From Melioribacteraceae bacterium (lineage in GTDB: Bacteria > Bacteroidota > Ignavibacteria > Ignavibacteriales > Melioribacteraceae): 64,000 nucleotides of DNA. Below, piece by piece: positions 46,078 to 55,752 of the stretch (within the stretch, counting starts at the first letter, position 1; each line of letters begins with the position of its first letter). The position numbers and the translations under genes were made by a program. A model generated the notes under the pieces. The model was not told the origin of the DNA. It was given only the letters and a program-made list of their open reading frames with translations, and searched no databases. The stretch is taken from positions 930,001-994,000 of the forward strand of contig DAOSDY010000001.1 in assembly GCA_035362835.1 (NCBI GenBank). The letters run 5' to 3'.

Positions 46078-48229
46078 CAACGGTATTTATATTCAGCTTT
46101 ACAACATCCACGGATTATTACGCGGGCACGACCTTGAGCTTGGACGTGATGCTGATACCGGTGGACAAACCAAGTACGTTTTAGAACTCGCAAAATCTAT
46201 TAGCCTGCACGAGAATATTGATTGTGTCGAAATAGTAACACGATATATCAACGATAAAGAAGTATCACCTCATTACTCTTATAAAGAAGAAATCGTTAAC
46301 AACAAGCTTAAAATCATACGAATCGGATGCGGCGGCAGCAAATATATACGCAAAGAATTGCTGTGGAATCATCTCGAAGAGTTTGTAGACAAATCAATCA
46401 AATACATAAAATCAAAAGGAAGACTGCCCGATATAATTCACAGCCATTATGCTGATGCCGGTTTTGTTTGTACCGAGCTTACCAAATTTTTCGGCATACC
46501 TCTCATTCATACCGGTCATTCGCTCGGAATCAACAAACGCAATAATCTAATTAAACAGGGTCTGACAACTGAAGATATAGAAAAGCGGTACAAAATTTCA
46601 CGTAGAATTGAGGCCGAGGAAGCTGTAACATTTTATGCCGATAAAATAATTACAAGCACAAACCAGGAAATAACCGACCAGTACGGTTTATATAATAATT
46701 TTACTCCCGAACGATTCGTAGTAATTCCTCCAAGTATCGATATCGAAAAATTTTATCCATTTAATGAAAGGCGGGAATGGGATGATGAATCTCAAAAAGT
46801 ACGCGACGGTATCCGGAACGAGTTATGGAAATTTTTTACCAACATGAACAAACCGATTATTCTCTCGTTATGCCGTCCGGAAAAACGAAAAAATATTTCC
46901 GGTTTAATACAAGCTTATGGTGAAAATAAAGAGCTTCAGCAAAAAGCTAACCTTGCAATATTTGCCGGAATCCGTAAGGATATAACACAAATGCCGGACA
47001 TTGAAAGGGAAGTGTTAACCGAAATTCTGCTTATGATGGATAAATACAATTTGTACGGCAAAATGGCTATTCCCAAAAGGCACGACTTTGAACATGAGGT
47101 ACCTGAACTTTACAGAATTGCCGCTGAATCGAGTGGCGTTTTTGTTAATTCGGCTTTCAACGAACCATTCGGATTAACGCTTATTGAAGCAGCATCAAGC
47201 GGAATACCCGTTGTCGCAACAGACGACGGAGGACCGCGGGACATAATAGCCAATCTTAAAAACGGCGAATTGGTGAATGTTCATGATCATAGCAATATTT
47301 CAAATGCTGTTTTGAAAATACTAAACAATGAAAAATTGTGGGAGAATTATTCCCTAAACGGAATAAACCGCATTAAACAATTTTATACATGGGAGGCACA
47401 CTCCAGAAAATATATAGACATAGTTGATAAATTAATTACGGCAAGCAAAGACGAACCGAAAGCTTTGATTAGCACGGGATTGAGACTCTTCAATTTTAAT
47501 AAACTGATCATTTTCGATATTGACGATACAATTCTCGGCGATAAGGAATCGGAGAAAGAGTTAAAGGAAATCATAAACTCAATGCACGATACAATCGGTT
47601 TCGGCGTCGCGAGCGGAAGAACTATTGAATCGGTAAAAAAGGTCCTTCTGGAAAACGATTTTATACTTCCGGATATTATTATTTCATCGGTAGGATCCGA
47701 AATCTATTATAAAAGTAAGGAAGGTTATACATACGGAACCGGCTGGGATGCTCATATTTCGCAGCAATGGAAACGCGAACAGATAGTACTATTACTAAAA
47801 GATTTCGACTATTTAGAATATCAGGAAGAAGAAACCCAAAGGAAATATAAAATTAGTTATAATATTAAAAAGGAATCGGCTGATATAGATTCTATACAGA
47901 ATACCCTGATTAAAAATAAAATTAAAGCCAATTTAATAATCAGCCACGGAAAATATTTAGACATACTTCCGACAAGGGCAAGCAAGGGAAGAGCGGTAAG
48001 ATATCTCAGTTATCGATGGAATATACCGCATGATTCCATATTAGTTGCTGGTGATTCGGGCAATGATGAAGACATGCTAATCGGCGAATTACTGGGAATT
48101 GTAGTAGCCAACCATGCACCCGAATTAGAAAGACTTCGCGGAAAAAGAAAAATATATTTTGCCAAAAAACCTCATGCTGCCGGAATTATTGAAGGAATTA
48201 ATTTTTACCAATTCTTAAGGAGCAATTAA
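46067..48229 (+). CDS. Sucrose-phosphate synthase fused to sucrose-phosphate phosphatase
   Basis: A 720-residue bifunctional enzyme: UDP-glucose (or ADP-glucose) plus fructose 6-phosphate gives sucrose 6-phosphate, then sucrose. The GT4 part (about 1-470) has HGLLRGHDLELGRDADTGGQTKYVLEL (start cut here for length) replaced by key features: DTGGQ near 26-30, HSHYADAG and HTGHSLG near 123-153, and the donor-binding motif ending in EAASSG near 372. The phosphatase part (about 483-720) is HAD-type, with DIDDT at 484-488 and the GDSGNDEDM motif near 664-672. Its gene overlaps those before and after it. Confidence 0.93.
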   Translation: MTANNGIYIQLYNIHGLLRGHDLELGRDADTGGQTKYVLELAKSISLHENIDCVEIVTRYINDKEVSPHYSYKEEIVNNKLKIIRIGCGGSKYIRKELLWNHLEEFVDKSIKYIKSKGRLPDIIHSHYADAGFVCTELTKFFGIPLIHTGHSLGINKRNNLIKQGLTTEDIEKRYKISRRIEAEEAVTFYADKIITSTNQEITDQYGLYNNFTPERFVVIPPSIDIEKFYPFNERREWDDESQKVRDGIRNELWKFFTNMNKPIILSLCRPEKRKNISGLIQAYGENKELQQKANLAIFAGIRKDITQMPDIEREVLTEILLMMDKYNLYGKMAIPKRHDFEHEVPELYRIAAESSGVFVNSAFNEPFGLTLIEAASSGIPVVATDDGGPRDIIANLKNGELVNVHDHSNISNAVLKILNNEKLWENYSLNGINRIKQFYTWEAHSRKYIDIVDKLITASKDEPKALISTGLRLFNFNKLIIFDIDDTILGDKESEKELKEIINSMHDTIGFGVASGRTIESVKKVLLENDFILPDIIISSVGSEIYYKSKEGYTYGTGWDAHISQQWKREQIVLLLKDFDYLEYQEEETQRKYKISYNIKKESADIDSIQNTLIKNKIKANLIISHGKYLDILPTRASKGRAVRYLSYRWNIPHDSILVAGDSGNDEDMLIGELLGIVVANHAPELERLRGKRKIYFAKKPHAAGIIEGINFYQFLRSN

Positions 48230-50616
48230 TGTACAAGTTAATAACCGATATCGCTGAAAAATACCGCAACAAATTTATCGGATTTCTGAAAGTTGTCGCC
48301 GGTCAACAAAAAAAATTATTAATAACCGGCGAACTTCTAAAGCTTTACGATACCTTTGAAAATAAATCCACGGAAGAAGACGAATTAAAAAAATTCATAG
48401 AAAAAATTCAGGAAACGGTTTCTCTTGATCATACAATACTTATGGATGTGCGAGAGAAGATTGCTTTAACATCATTTTACAAGATTAATCTTGAGGAATT
48501 TTTAGTAGAAGAAATTGAGGCAAAAGAATATTTAGCAAACAAAGAGTCCCGCGCAAATCCTTATATGGCAAAATATCTCTTGAATTTGAATTTCAAACCG
48601 TTTTATGATAAATCTCCTTCAGTCCGCGATACAAAATATATCGGCTCGGGAGTTGAATACTTGAACCGGTTCCTTTCCAGCCAGATGTTTACCAATATTG
48701 AAAAATGGAAAGATATATTATTCGATTTTATGCGCCTGCACAAACATAACGGCGAACAATTGATTCTTAACGACAGAATAAAAAACCCGAGGCACCTTAA
48801 CAACCAGATTGACATTGCCATACGTCAGCTTTCTGAGAACAGCAGAGCTGTCCCCTACGGAGAAATAAAACATATGCTGCAGGATATCGGATTCGAGAAA
48901 GGACTTGGTAAGGACTCGCAAGAAATTCTTAACAATCTTAAAATACTGGATCAGCTTTTAAATTCTCCCGATCACGAGGTGCTTGCAAAGTTTATTTCTG
49001 CTATTCCTATGATATTTAAGATAGCCATAATATCCCCGCACGGTTATTTTGCCCAGGAAGGAGTGCTCGGTCTACCGGACACCGGCGGACAGGTTGTGTA
49101 TATTCTCGACCAGGTTAAAGCATTAGAGAAAGCAATGATTGATTCTCTCAAACAATCCGGTCTGGATATTATGCCGAAGATTGTTGTTTTAACAAGGTTA
49201 ATTCCAAATTCACAAAATACAAACTGCGATAAGCGGATTGAAAAAATCAGCGGCACAAAAAACTCATGGATTTTACGCATTCCATTCCGTGAACATAATA
49301 GACGGGTTACAGAAAATTGGATTTCGCGGTTTGAAATTTGGCCTTACCTCGAAGAATTTGCCGAGGACTCCTACCCCGCACTTATGGCCGAATTTAGCGG
49401 AAGACCCGATTTAATAATAGGCAACTATTCGGATGGAAACCTGGTTGCTTACCTGCTTTCAAAAAGCTTTAAGGTAACTCAATGCTCTATTGCTCATGCT
49501 CTCGAAAAAAGCAAATACCTGTACAGCGCTCTTTATTGGTACGATCTTGAAAAATATTATCACTTCTCTATGCAGTTCACTGCGGATCTTATCGCAATTA
49601 ATTCTGCCGATTTCTTGATTACATCGTCCTTCCAGGAAATTGCAGGTACCGAAAATTCTATCGGACAGTATGAATCATACAAGCATTTTACAATGCCCGG
49701 TTTATACAGAGTTGAAAACGGGGTTAATCCCCATCATATTAAATTCAATGTCGTTTCACCCGGTGTTAACGAAAAAATCTATTTCCCCTATTCTAAGTCA
49801 AATCAAAGAATTAAAGAGACGCAAAACTATCTCAACGATCTGGTTTTTAACAATATTCAAGACGAAGATACGGTTGGAAAATTCGACACCCCGGATAAAA
49901 CTCCGATATTTTCAATGGCACGGCTTGATAGAATAAAAAACCTGACATTTCTTGTCGATTGCTTTGGCGAAAGCACAGAACTTCAGAAATATGCAAACCT
50001 GATTATTGTTGCCGGTAAGGTGGATGAATCCCGAACTAACGACAATGAGGAAAAAGAACAGATACGGCTTATGCATGAATTGATAAACCGGCACAATCTT
50101 CACGGTAAAATAAGATGGATCGGAAAACTCTTTCACAAAGATGAAGCGGGGGAAATTTACAGATTAATTGCCGACCGGAAAGGAATATTTGTTCAGCCGG
50201 CATTGTTTGAAGGGTTCGGATTAACTGTTTTAGAGGCAATGATTTCCGGTCTGCCTGTATTCGCTACAAAATACGGAGGACCGCTGGAAATAATTCAGAA
50301 CAACATTAACGGTTTTCATATCGATCCGGTTAATAAAATCGATACAATCGAAAAAATACTTTACTTTTTAAAAGACATAAACATCAATCCTAAAATGTGG
50401 GATCACATTTCAAAAAACTCAATTAAACGGGTGAATGAAAAATACAACTGGAAACTTTATACTCAATGGTTACTATCTCTTGCAAAACTTTACGGCTTCT
50501 GGAAATACTCTACAAATTTGGATCGAGGTGATATGGAAGCATATCTGGATATAATTTACCATACTCTGTTCCGGTCAAGAGCAAATATGCTACTCGAAGA
50601 ACATATGCGGAGATAA
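48229..50616 (+). CDS. Sucrose synthase
   Basis: A 795-residue GT4 enzyme catalysing reversible transfer of glucose between sucrose and NDP-glucose. The N-terminal regulatory part (about 1-260) is characteristic of sucrose synthase; the GT-B core starts with SPHGYFAQEGVLGLPDTGGQ (about 264-283) and includes QCSIAHALEKSKY and the ALFEGFGLTVLEAMISGLP donor loop near 654-672 with the ExxxxxxxE pair. The start codon overlaps the stop of the previous gene (TAATG). With fructokinase and SPS-SPP it allows sucrose to be made and reused with energy saved as NDP-glucose. It is followed by a terminator. Confidence 0.94.
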   Translation: MYKLITDIAEKYRNKFIGFLKVVAGQQKKLLITGELLKLYDTFENKSTEEDELKKFIEKIQETVSLDHTILMDVREKIALTSFYKINLEEFLVEEIEAKEYLANKESRANPYMAKYLLNLNFKPFYDKSPSVRDTKYIGSGVEYLNRFLSSQMFTNIEKWKDILFDFMRLHKHNGEQLILNDRIKNPRHLNNQIDIAIRQLSENSRAVPYGEIKHMLQDIGFEKGLGKDSQEILNNLKILDQLLNSPDHEVLAKFISAIPMIFKIAIISPHGYFAQEGVLGLPDTGGQVVYILDQVKALEKAMIDSLKQSGLDIMPKIVVLTRLIPNSQNTNCDKRIEKISGTKNSWILRIPFREHNRRVTENWISRFEIWPYLEEFAEDSYPALMAEFSGRPDLIIGNYSDGNLVAYLLSKSFKVTQCSIAHALEKSKYLYSALYWYDLEKYYHFSMQFTADLIAINSADFLITSSFQEIAGTENSIGQYESYKHFTMPGLYRVENGVNPHHIKFNVVSPGVNEKIYFPYSKSNQRIKETQNYLNDLVFNNIQDEDTVGKFDTPDKTPIFSMARLDRIKNLTFLVDCFGESTELQKYANLIIVAGKVDESRTNDNEEKEQIRLMHELINRHNLHGKIRWIGKLFHKDEAGEIYRLIADRKGIFVQPALFEGFGLTVLEAMISGLPVFATKYGGPLEIIQNNINGFHIDPVNKIDTIEKILYFLKDININPKMWDHISKNSIKRVNEKYNWKLYTQWLLSLAKLYGFWKYSTNLDRGDMEAYLDIIYHTLFRSRANMLLEEHMRR

Positions 50617-50643
50617 TTAACTATTAAATGAATTTTACAAAAT

Positions 50644-50677
50644 GGGAAGAAGACTTTTACCTTCTTCCCTTTTTTTC
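50644..50677 (+). terminator. Terminator of the sucrose operon
   Basis: A perfect 9-bp stem gggaagaag/cttcttccc (50644-50652 with 50661-50669), loop acttttac, is followed by an eight-T run. The right arm is part of the 3' end of the convergent PEGA lipoprotein gene (its final Lys-Lys-Gly-Arg-Arg codons), so this terminator is embedded in coding sequence. Confidence 0.9.
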
Positions 50678-51064
50678 AGGTTCTATAACTTTGACCGGCT
50701 GCAAATCAACTTCAATTATCTCCGGAAGAAGACTGTACATAGAGCCGGTTATCATATCAGTAAGCATGCCCGGAATAAATCCGTTCAAAGCATTAAGCCA
50801 GAACCATGCTGATAGCTTGCGTGTAATCTGAATTTCGTAAGAATCATGGCCTTCAAGTTCAAGCTTTACAGAATGATCCGATCCTCTATCGATATTTACA
50901 ATCTGGGGAGTTGTTCCGAATTTTATTCCGTTGATTGTAATTTTTGCATTCGGCGGATTCGATTTCAGTTCAACTTCCTGAGAGGTTGTATTAATAACTG
51001 TTGAACAGGCGGAAATCAGAATAAGAACACAAAGGAGAAAGACAAGATTAAAAAGAAATCTCAT
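50657..51064 (-). CDS. PEGA-domain lipoprotein
   Basis: A 135-residue lipoprotein with Cys20 in LILISACST. The mature part starts with a PEGA-type motif (VELKSNPPNAKITINGIKFGTTP, split here for length at the key features NPPNA and GxxxGxTP), a short Ig-like repeat seen in surface proteins. A second hydrophobic segment (about 85-110, WLNALNGFIPGMLTDMITG) could be membrane inserted, as in PEGA proteins of Bacteroidota with a WxxN loop. No function is known. It converges on the sucrose operon. Confidence 0.75.
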   Translation of the reverse strand: MRFLFNLVFLLCVLILISACSTVINTTSQEVELKSNPPNAKITINGIKFGTTPQIVNIDRGSDHSVKLELEGHDSYEIQITRKLSAWFWLNALNGFIPGMLTDMITGSMYSLLPEIIEVDLQPVKVIEPEKKGRR

Positions 51065-51217
51065 TTATAAAATCCTTTTTGATTTATTATCGAAAAAAGA
51101 CTAGCAATTTTTATATTGATACTGAATTATCATAGAAAAACCCGCAAAATGCGGGCATTTGATGATTTTCCTTTCTAAATTTGAATCCAAAAAACAGAAC
51201 ACTCAACAGGTGAATTG

Positions 51218-51853
51218 ATGACCGCACAGGAAAAACTTTCTGAACTTGCACAATTAGTAATTACCGGCAAACATCTCGACGCGCAGAGGATTACGCAGGA
51301 ACTGATTGACGAGAAGTGCGATCCGCAGACTATTTTAAATGACGGCCTGATGAAAGGAATGGAAGTTGTCGGTCAGCGGTTCAGGGATAACCAGATGTTT
51401 GTTCCGCAGGTACTTGTCTCAGCAAGAGCAATGAAGACATCGATGAAAGTTATAGAACCGCTTATGCTTTCCGGCGCGGTTAAATCGAAAGGGAAAGTTC
51501 TGATCGGAACCGTTAAAGGCGACGTGCACGATATCGGGAAAAATATTGTTGCGACAATGATGCAGGGTGCAGGGTACGAAGTAATCGACATCGGTACCGG
51601 GTGCGATGTGAATAAATTTTATCAGGAGTATGAAACTCATAAACCGGATATAATCGGAATGTCAGCCCTCCTTACAACAACCATGGTCAATATGAAACCG
51701 GTGATCGATCATTTTAAGGAGAAGAATGTAAATGTTCCTTTTATTGTTGGAGGCGCCCCGCTCAATCAGAAATTTGCCGAAGAGATCGGAGCCGCCGGAT
51801 ACGGAAGAGACGCATACGACGCCGTTAAAACCGCCGACGCGTTACTGTCTTAA
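51218..51853 (+). CDS. Corrinoid (cobalamin)-binding methyltransferase-type protein
   Basis: A protein of about 211 residues; the ATG at 51218 is preferred over a TTG three bases earlier. An N-terminal helical cap (about 1-85) is followed by the B12-binding domain, with the lower-ligand motif DVHDIGKN (His near 104), the SALLTT segment and FIVGGAP. This matches the corrinoid proteins of methylamine or methoxylated-compound methyltransferase systems (MtbC/MttC type). No methyltransferase, MtrH-like or activating protein gene is nearby, so its partner is elsewhere or it plays another role, such as in B12-dependent sensing. Its end overlaps the convergent fucose-isomerase-like gene. Confidence 0.9.
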   Translation: MTAQEKLSELAQLVITGKHLDAQRITQELIDEKCDPQTILNDGLMKGMEVVGQRFRDNQMFVPQVLVSARAMKTSMKVIEPLMLSGAVKSKGKVLIGTVKGDVHDIGKNIVATMMQGAGYEVIDIGTGCDVNKFYQEYETHKPDIIGMSALLTTTMVNMKPVIDHFKEKNVNVPFIVGGAPLNQKFAEEIGAAGYGRDAYDAVKTADALLS

Positions 51854-53118
51854 TTACCTACAAACATTTCCCACCAGGCGGTCAGTTCTTTTCCAAAATT
51901 GCCCCTGAGCAGAAGCATATGATTTCCAAGCGGTTCGGAAAGTATATCCGACACTTTGTAGCTTCCATGCAGTTTAACCAGGGCCTGGGTTCTGCAGAGA
52001 TTCTCTTCGGAACCTGATTGGATTATTTCTGCATTCGAGATCCAGAGTTTATCCAGATTGCGTCCGCCGATTCTGAAAAGGGTTGCTTTACCTTTCGATA
52101 TCTCCCCTTCTATTCCTACTCCGAGACCGGATTCGAAATGGGATCTCAGTTTGTAATTAGCGACCATTCCGATCGGGACCGTGCAGTGAGCAAGCCAGAG
52201 GGAATTATTCTGTTCATCAATGCGTGATGGATTTGCCATCCACGGGATTTGATTGGTAAGATAGCTGGACCAGATCATTCCGAGCGTAGAGACGATATCG
52301 CCTTCGCAGGAAGCGACAATACCGTAATCATTCAGTTTGGAGAGCGCAAAGCAACCGGTGGTTTTTAGGTCTGTTACAAGGTCGAAACATCTTAGTGAAA
52401 TTGCATCAACTTTATATTCATCAATAACCTTTCTCAATGCGGCAAATACTTTAACAACATTTTTCAGTTCCTTCTTAGAAGGTTCTTTTACATTAGCCGC
52501 CTTATTTACAAACGCGAAGTGTTCATCTTCAATTTCCTCATCGGTAATTTGTGGTATCATATTCTTCAATTCTTCGAGTGGAATTTTTGTTATATGCGCA
52601 CCCCATACCCTTTGAACCGCTTCATGACCGGGCATGCTTGCTATAAGCCAGTCGGACGGATCGCCGATCAGTCCGATTTTTGTATTCCGCATTTTATAAT
52701 AGACTTCGAAATATTTAACGGTTTTCTCGATATCGCGCCAGCAATCCTTGTTAGATGTTTCATCCAGATAAATAATTCTCCCTTTCATTCCCTCCTGTTG
52801 AAGGCGGCCTAAAATCTCAAGCGAGGCCGGCAGTGAATTGTTGCCGGGATGAGCGAGTAGAATTACAGGTTCGTGATTGAAGTATTTTCTCCGCTCGGCA
52901 ATCAGATTGTAAGTTAATTGTTCGGTCCCGCCGGTAAGTATAAAATAAAGAAGAGGTATGGAACGGGTAACAGAATGCTCGTCCACCTGATATATTTCAT
53001 ACTGATTAAGAATTATCTGAATTTCCCGGGCTATTTCCTCCCGGGGTATGGATGTGATGCTGCTGGCAACCGGAATAAAACCATACTTAATTTTTTGTTC
53101 TTCCATGTAGGCACCCAT
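51850..53118 (-). CDS. L-fucose/L-arabinose isomerase-like protein
   Basis: A 422-residue protein of the fucose isomerase-like superfamily. Sequence features: TGGTEQL near 59-65, LLAHPGNNSLPASLE near 84-98, KIGLIGDPSDWLIAS (about 140-154), and a C-terminal part with SCEGDI near 275 and CTVPIG near 315, which fit the FucI C-terminal fold and its possible metal site. True L-fucose isomerase is about 590 residues, so this is a shorter relative whose substrate is not known to me. It could isomerise a ketose or act on a related polyol. It converges with the corrinoid gene by 4 bases. MEEQK at 53106 is an alternative start. Confidence 0.6.
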   Translation of the reverse strand: MGAYMEEQKIKYGFIPVASSITSIPREEIAREIQIILNQYEIYQVDEHSVTRSIPLLYFILTGGTEQLTYNLIAERRKYFNHEPVILLAHPGNNSLPASLEILGRLQQEGMKGRIIYLDETSNKDCWRDIEKTVKYFEVYYKMRNTKIGLIGDPSDWLIASMPGHEAVQRVWGAHITKIPLEELKNMIPQITDEEIEDEHFAFVNKAANVKEPSKKELKNVVKVFAALRKVIDEYKVDAISLRCFDLVTDLKTTGCFALSKLNDYGIVASCEGDIVSTLGMIWSSYLTNQIPWMANPSRIDEQNNSLWLAHCTVPIGMVANYKLRSHFESGLGVGIEGEISKGKATLFRIGGRNLDKLWISNAEIIQSGSEENLCRTQALVKLHGSYKVSDILSEPLGNHMLLLRGNFGKELTAWWEMFVGN

Positions 53119-53238
53119 GGATTGTGAGTTGTAAGAACTGTTTATTAGTTCGTTCGTAAATTAATTCTGCCGGAGCAGAAATCAAAAATAAATTATCCGT
53201 AACACCCTTAATTTAATAATGCAGTTAAAACCTTATAT

Positions 53239-55038
53239 CTATTTCATTGTCCTGAAAGCCTTGATTTCCCCCACATCTTTTGAGTGAAGCTCAAAAACAA
53301 TTATTTCATTCCCCCCTTTTTTCAGCCACGGGGCGGGGCAATACAATCTCTGCTGAGGTCCAACATTCCAATACCTGCCAAGATTATGTCCGTTCACCCA
53401 GACAACCCCCTTCTGCCATTTGCTCATATCAATAAACGTATCGCCGGTTTCATTCAGATTAAATGTACCTTTAAAAAATTTCTGTGCGCTCGCCGTATCA
53501 ATATCTTTATAATTAATTTTTGATAAGTATTTGCCGTCCATTGGAAGAGTAAACACTTCCCAGTTCATCAGCGTTACACCGCCTAATGTTACGCGCTCGG
53601 TAATTCCCTTCCGGTCGATCAGTTGCTGACCGAAATTAATCCGTCCCATTCCTTCAACAAGAATGTCAAGAACAGGATTATCTGCATCGGTTTTGGGTAG
53701 AGTAATTGAGTTTTCTTTTTTTGTACGATCAATTGTGCCGATATATTTCCCGTCTACAAAGACAAGTCCGTAATCATTCAGATCGGTTACTTTCAAAGTC
53801 CCGCTATTCGGTCCTATCAGTTTCGTTCTGTATAGAATAAATCCGGAATTCTGATCGAACATTTCCATCGGTTTCGGCTGAACGGATTTGATGGGGGCGG
53901 GAAGATTATCAAACAGATCTGCAGATTTTACCAACTTGATTTCCGGTATCTCGATAAACTTAATATTATCTGGAACATCAGGCAGAACGGATCCCTCCGG
54001 CTGATATTTTGCGAGCATCTCGCGGATGTCCCAATATTTTTGAGTCGGCCTTCCGGCTTCATCGAGTGGTGAGTCATAATCGTAGCTTGTTACATCCGGT
54101 TCATACTTATCGCTGAAGTTGGCTCCGGCAAAGAATGCAAAATTTGTCCCGCCATGGAACATGTAAAGATTGAATGATTTGTTGTTCTCAAGCATCCACT
54201 GCAATTCTTTTTTCTGACGTTCCCAGTCGGCGCTTCCCCATTTTTCATCTCCCCAGTGAGTGAACCATCCGCACCAGTATTCGCCGCACATATGCGGAAT
54301 ATCCTGCCTGAATCTTTCGAGTTCCTCAAAAGCTTTCTGCGGATTGCCGCCGAAGTTAACAACCGGAACCACATCCTCAAGAGTTCCGCTCTCCAGCAGG
54401 TAATGTGCCGGTCCGTCGGAAGTAAAAAGCTCAACATCGAATCCCGCTTTACGGATTATCCGTTTCAATTCTTTCATGTACTCCCTGTCATTACCGTAGC
54501 TTCCGTATTCATTTTCCACCTGAACCATAATAATAGGTCCGCCGCGTGTAATCTGAAGATCTTTAAGTTCGTTACCGAGCCGCATCAGATACCGCTCCAC
54601 AGCCGACATATAATTTTCGTCCATGCATCTGAGCTTTATGTCGGGTTGTTTCAATAGCCACGCAGGCAAACCGCCGAGGTCCCATTCCGAACAGACATAC
54701 GGGCCGGGACGCAGCAGAACTTTCAATCCGAGCGAATGAGCAATCCTTATATACTCTGCAAGATTCAGGTTACCCGAAAAATCGAATTTGCCGGGTGACG
54801 GCTCGTGTTCGTTCCAGAAAACATAAGTGCAGACTGTATTTAATCCTGCTGCTTTCAGTTTTGTAAGACGGTCTTTCCAGTATTCCTGTGGTATCCGGTT
54901 GTAATGCATTTCACCCGAAAAGATTCTGAACGGTTTTCCATCCAGAATAAAATTGCTGCCGGAGATTTTAAAATCCTGTGCCGATAAAGAAGTAAAACCG
55001 AATAATATAATTCCTAAAAAAATAATTTTTGTTCTCAT
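53239..55038 (-). CDS. Exported beta-galactosidase, GH35
   Basis: A 599-residue exo-glycosidase with a signal peptide (IIFLGIILFGFTSLSAQ). GH35 motifs are strong: FRIFSGEMHYNRIP (38-51), YVFWNEHEP (72-80), RPGPYVCSEWDLGGLP (110-125) and VENEYGSYG near 174-182, with Glu177 the expected acid/base. The C-terminus has beta-sandwich domains with a galactose-binding-like end (VWVNGHNLGRYWNVGPQ). Family knowledge: GH35 cleaves terminal beta-galactose from oligosaccharides and glycans. It fits with the GH20/GH92 genes at 21-30 kb but is far from them. The nucleophile lies downstream and was not placed. Confidence 0.95.
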   Translation of the reverse strand: MRTKIIFLGIILFGFTSLSAQDFKISGSNFILDGKPFRIFSGEMHYNRIPQEYWKDRLTKLKAAGLNTVCTYVFWNEHEPSPGKFDFSGNLNLAEYIRIAHSLGLKVLLRPGPYVCSEWDLGGLPAWLLKQPDIKLRCMDENYMSAVERYLMRLGNELKDLQITRGGPIIMVQVENEYGSYGNDREYMKELKRIIRKAGFDVELFTSDGPAHYLLESGTLEDVVPVVNFGGNPQKAFEELERFRQDIPHMCGEYWCGWFTHWGDEKWGSADWERQKKELQWMLENNKSFNLYMFHGGTNFAFFAGANFSDKYEPDVTSYDYDSPLDEAGRPTQKYWDIREMLAKYQPEGSVLPDVPDNIKFIEIPEIKLVKSADLFDNLPAPIKSVQPKPMEMFDQNSGFILYRTKLIGPNSGTLKVTDLNDYGLVFVDGKYIGTIDRTKKENSITLPKTDADNPVLDILVEGMGRINFGQQLIDRKGITERVTLGGVTLMNWEVFTLPMDGKYLSKINYKDIDTASAQKFFKGTFNLNETGDTFIDMSKWQKGVVWVNGHNLGRYWNVGPQQRLYCPAPWLKKGGNEIIVFELHSKDVGEIKAFRTMK

Positions 55039-55056
55039 AGCAACACCTCAAAAGGA

Positions 55057-55098
55057 ATAGAACGCGGATTTCGCAGATCTATAAGATTTCCACGGATT
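55057..55098. repeat. Degenerate GATTTC-type intergenic repeat
   Basis: The spacer upstream of the GH35 gene carries acgcggatttcgcaga and gatttccacggattat. It shares AAGATTTCCACG with the spacer between gatE and gatD (12040-12051), and both resemble the dispersed CGCAGAG/ACGGATT strings common in bacterial intergenic DNA. Nothing else is seen there. Confidence 0.45.
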
Positions 55099-55119
55099 AT
55101 AAGTTTTAAAACTTTGATA

Positions 55120-55752
55120 TCAAATTAAGGAAAGAATTTCTTTTATGTTATTAAGAACTTTTTCGGCACCGGTGAAATCCGAGTCTAAAGTGAGGTGTGT
55201 AGGAATTATATAACAGCGTAATCCCGCCTGAAGAGCCGCATTTAATCCTCTTTCCGAATCTTCGACAACAATGCAATCATCCTTCTTCATTCCGGAAACC
55301 TGAAGTGCTTTAATATATGGCTCCGGATCCGGTTTTGTATTTTTTACGTCATCGCCCGTAATAACAAAATCGAAATATTTCAGAAAGCCGGTCTGCTTAT
55401 GTATAATCTCGAAATGATCTTTGCGGGAACTTGTAACTATTCCCATTTTAATTTTTCCATAAAGTTTATTCAGAACGGATTCGGCTCCGTCAATAATTTC
55501 AATTTCTGTTTCCAATAGTCTGCTGTATAACTGATTTCTATCTCTGCGCAATTCAGAAATCTTTTCATCGCTGTAGCCGAGCTCTTTAGCCAGATGCCAG
55601 GTTCCATGTGATTGTTTTAAAAAATACTGAACGTACATCTCATCGGTTAGATCGATCCCGATCTTTGCAAATGTAAGTTTAGATGCTTTATAATAGAGTT
55701 TTTCTGTGTCTACAAGTATTCCGTCGTTATCCCAAAAGATAGATTTTATCAT
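55120..55752 (-). CDS. HAD-superfamily phosphatase (beta-phosphoglucomutase-like)
   Basis: A 210-residue cytoplasmic HAD subfamily IA protein. Motif I reads WDNDGILVDTE (about 7-17) with nucleophile Asp8, motif II is VTSSRK near 113-118, and motif III/IV is KPDPEPYIKAL ... VVEDSERGLNAALQAG near 140-173. The cap domain is alpha-helical. Members dephosphorylate sugar phosphates or nucleotides; the substrate is not known here. It overlaps the upstream small gene by 4 bases, suggesting translational coupling, and does not share a clear function with the GH35 gene. Confidence 0.9.
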   Translation of the reverse strand: MIKSIFWDNDGILVDTEKLYYKASKLTFAKIGIDLTDEMYVQYFLKQSHGTWHLAKELGYSDEKISELRRDRNQLYSRLLETEIEIIDGAESVLNKLYGKIKMGIVTSSRKDHFEIIHKQTGFLKYFDFVITGDDVKNTKPDPEPYIKALQVSGMKKDDCIVVEDSERGLNAALQAGLRCYIIPTHLTLDSDFTGAEKVLNNIKEILSLI

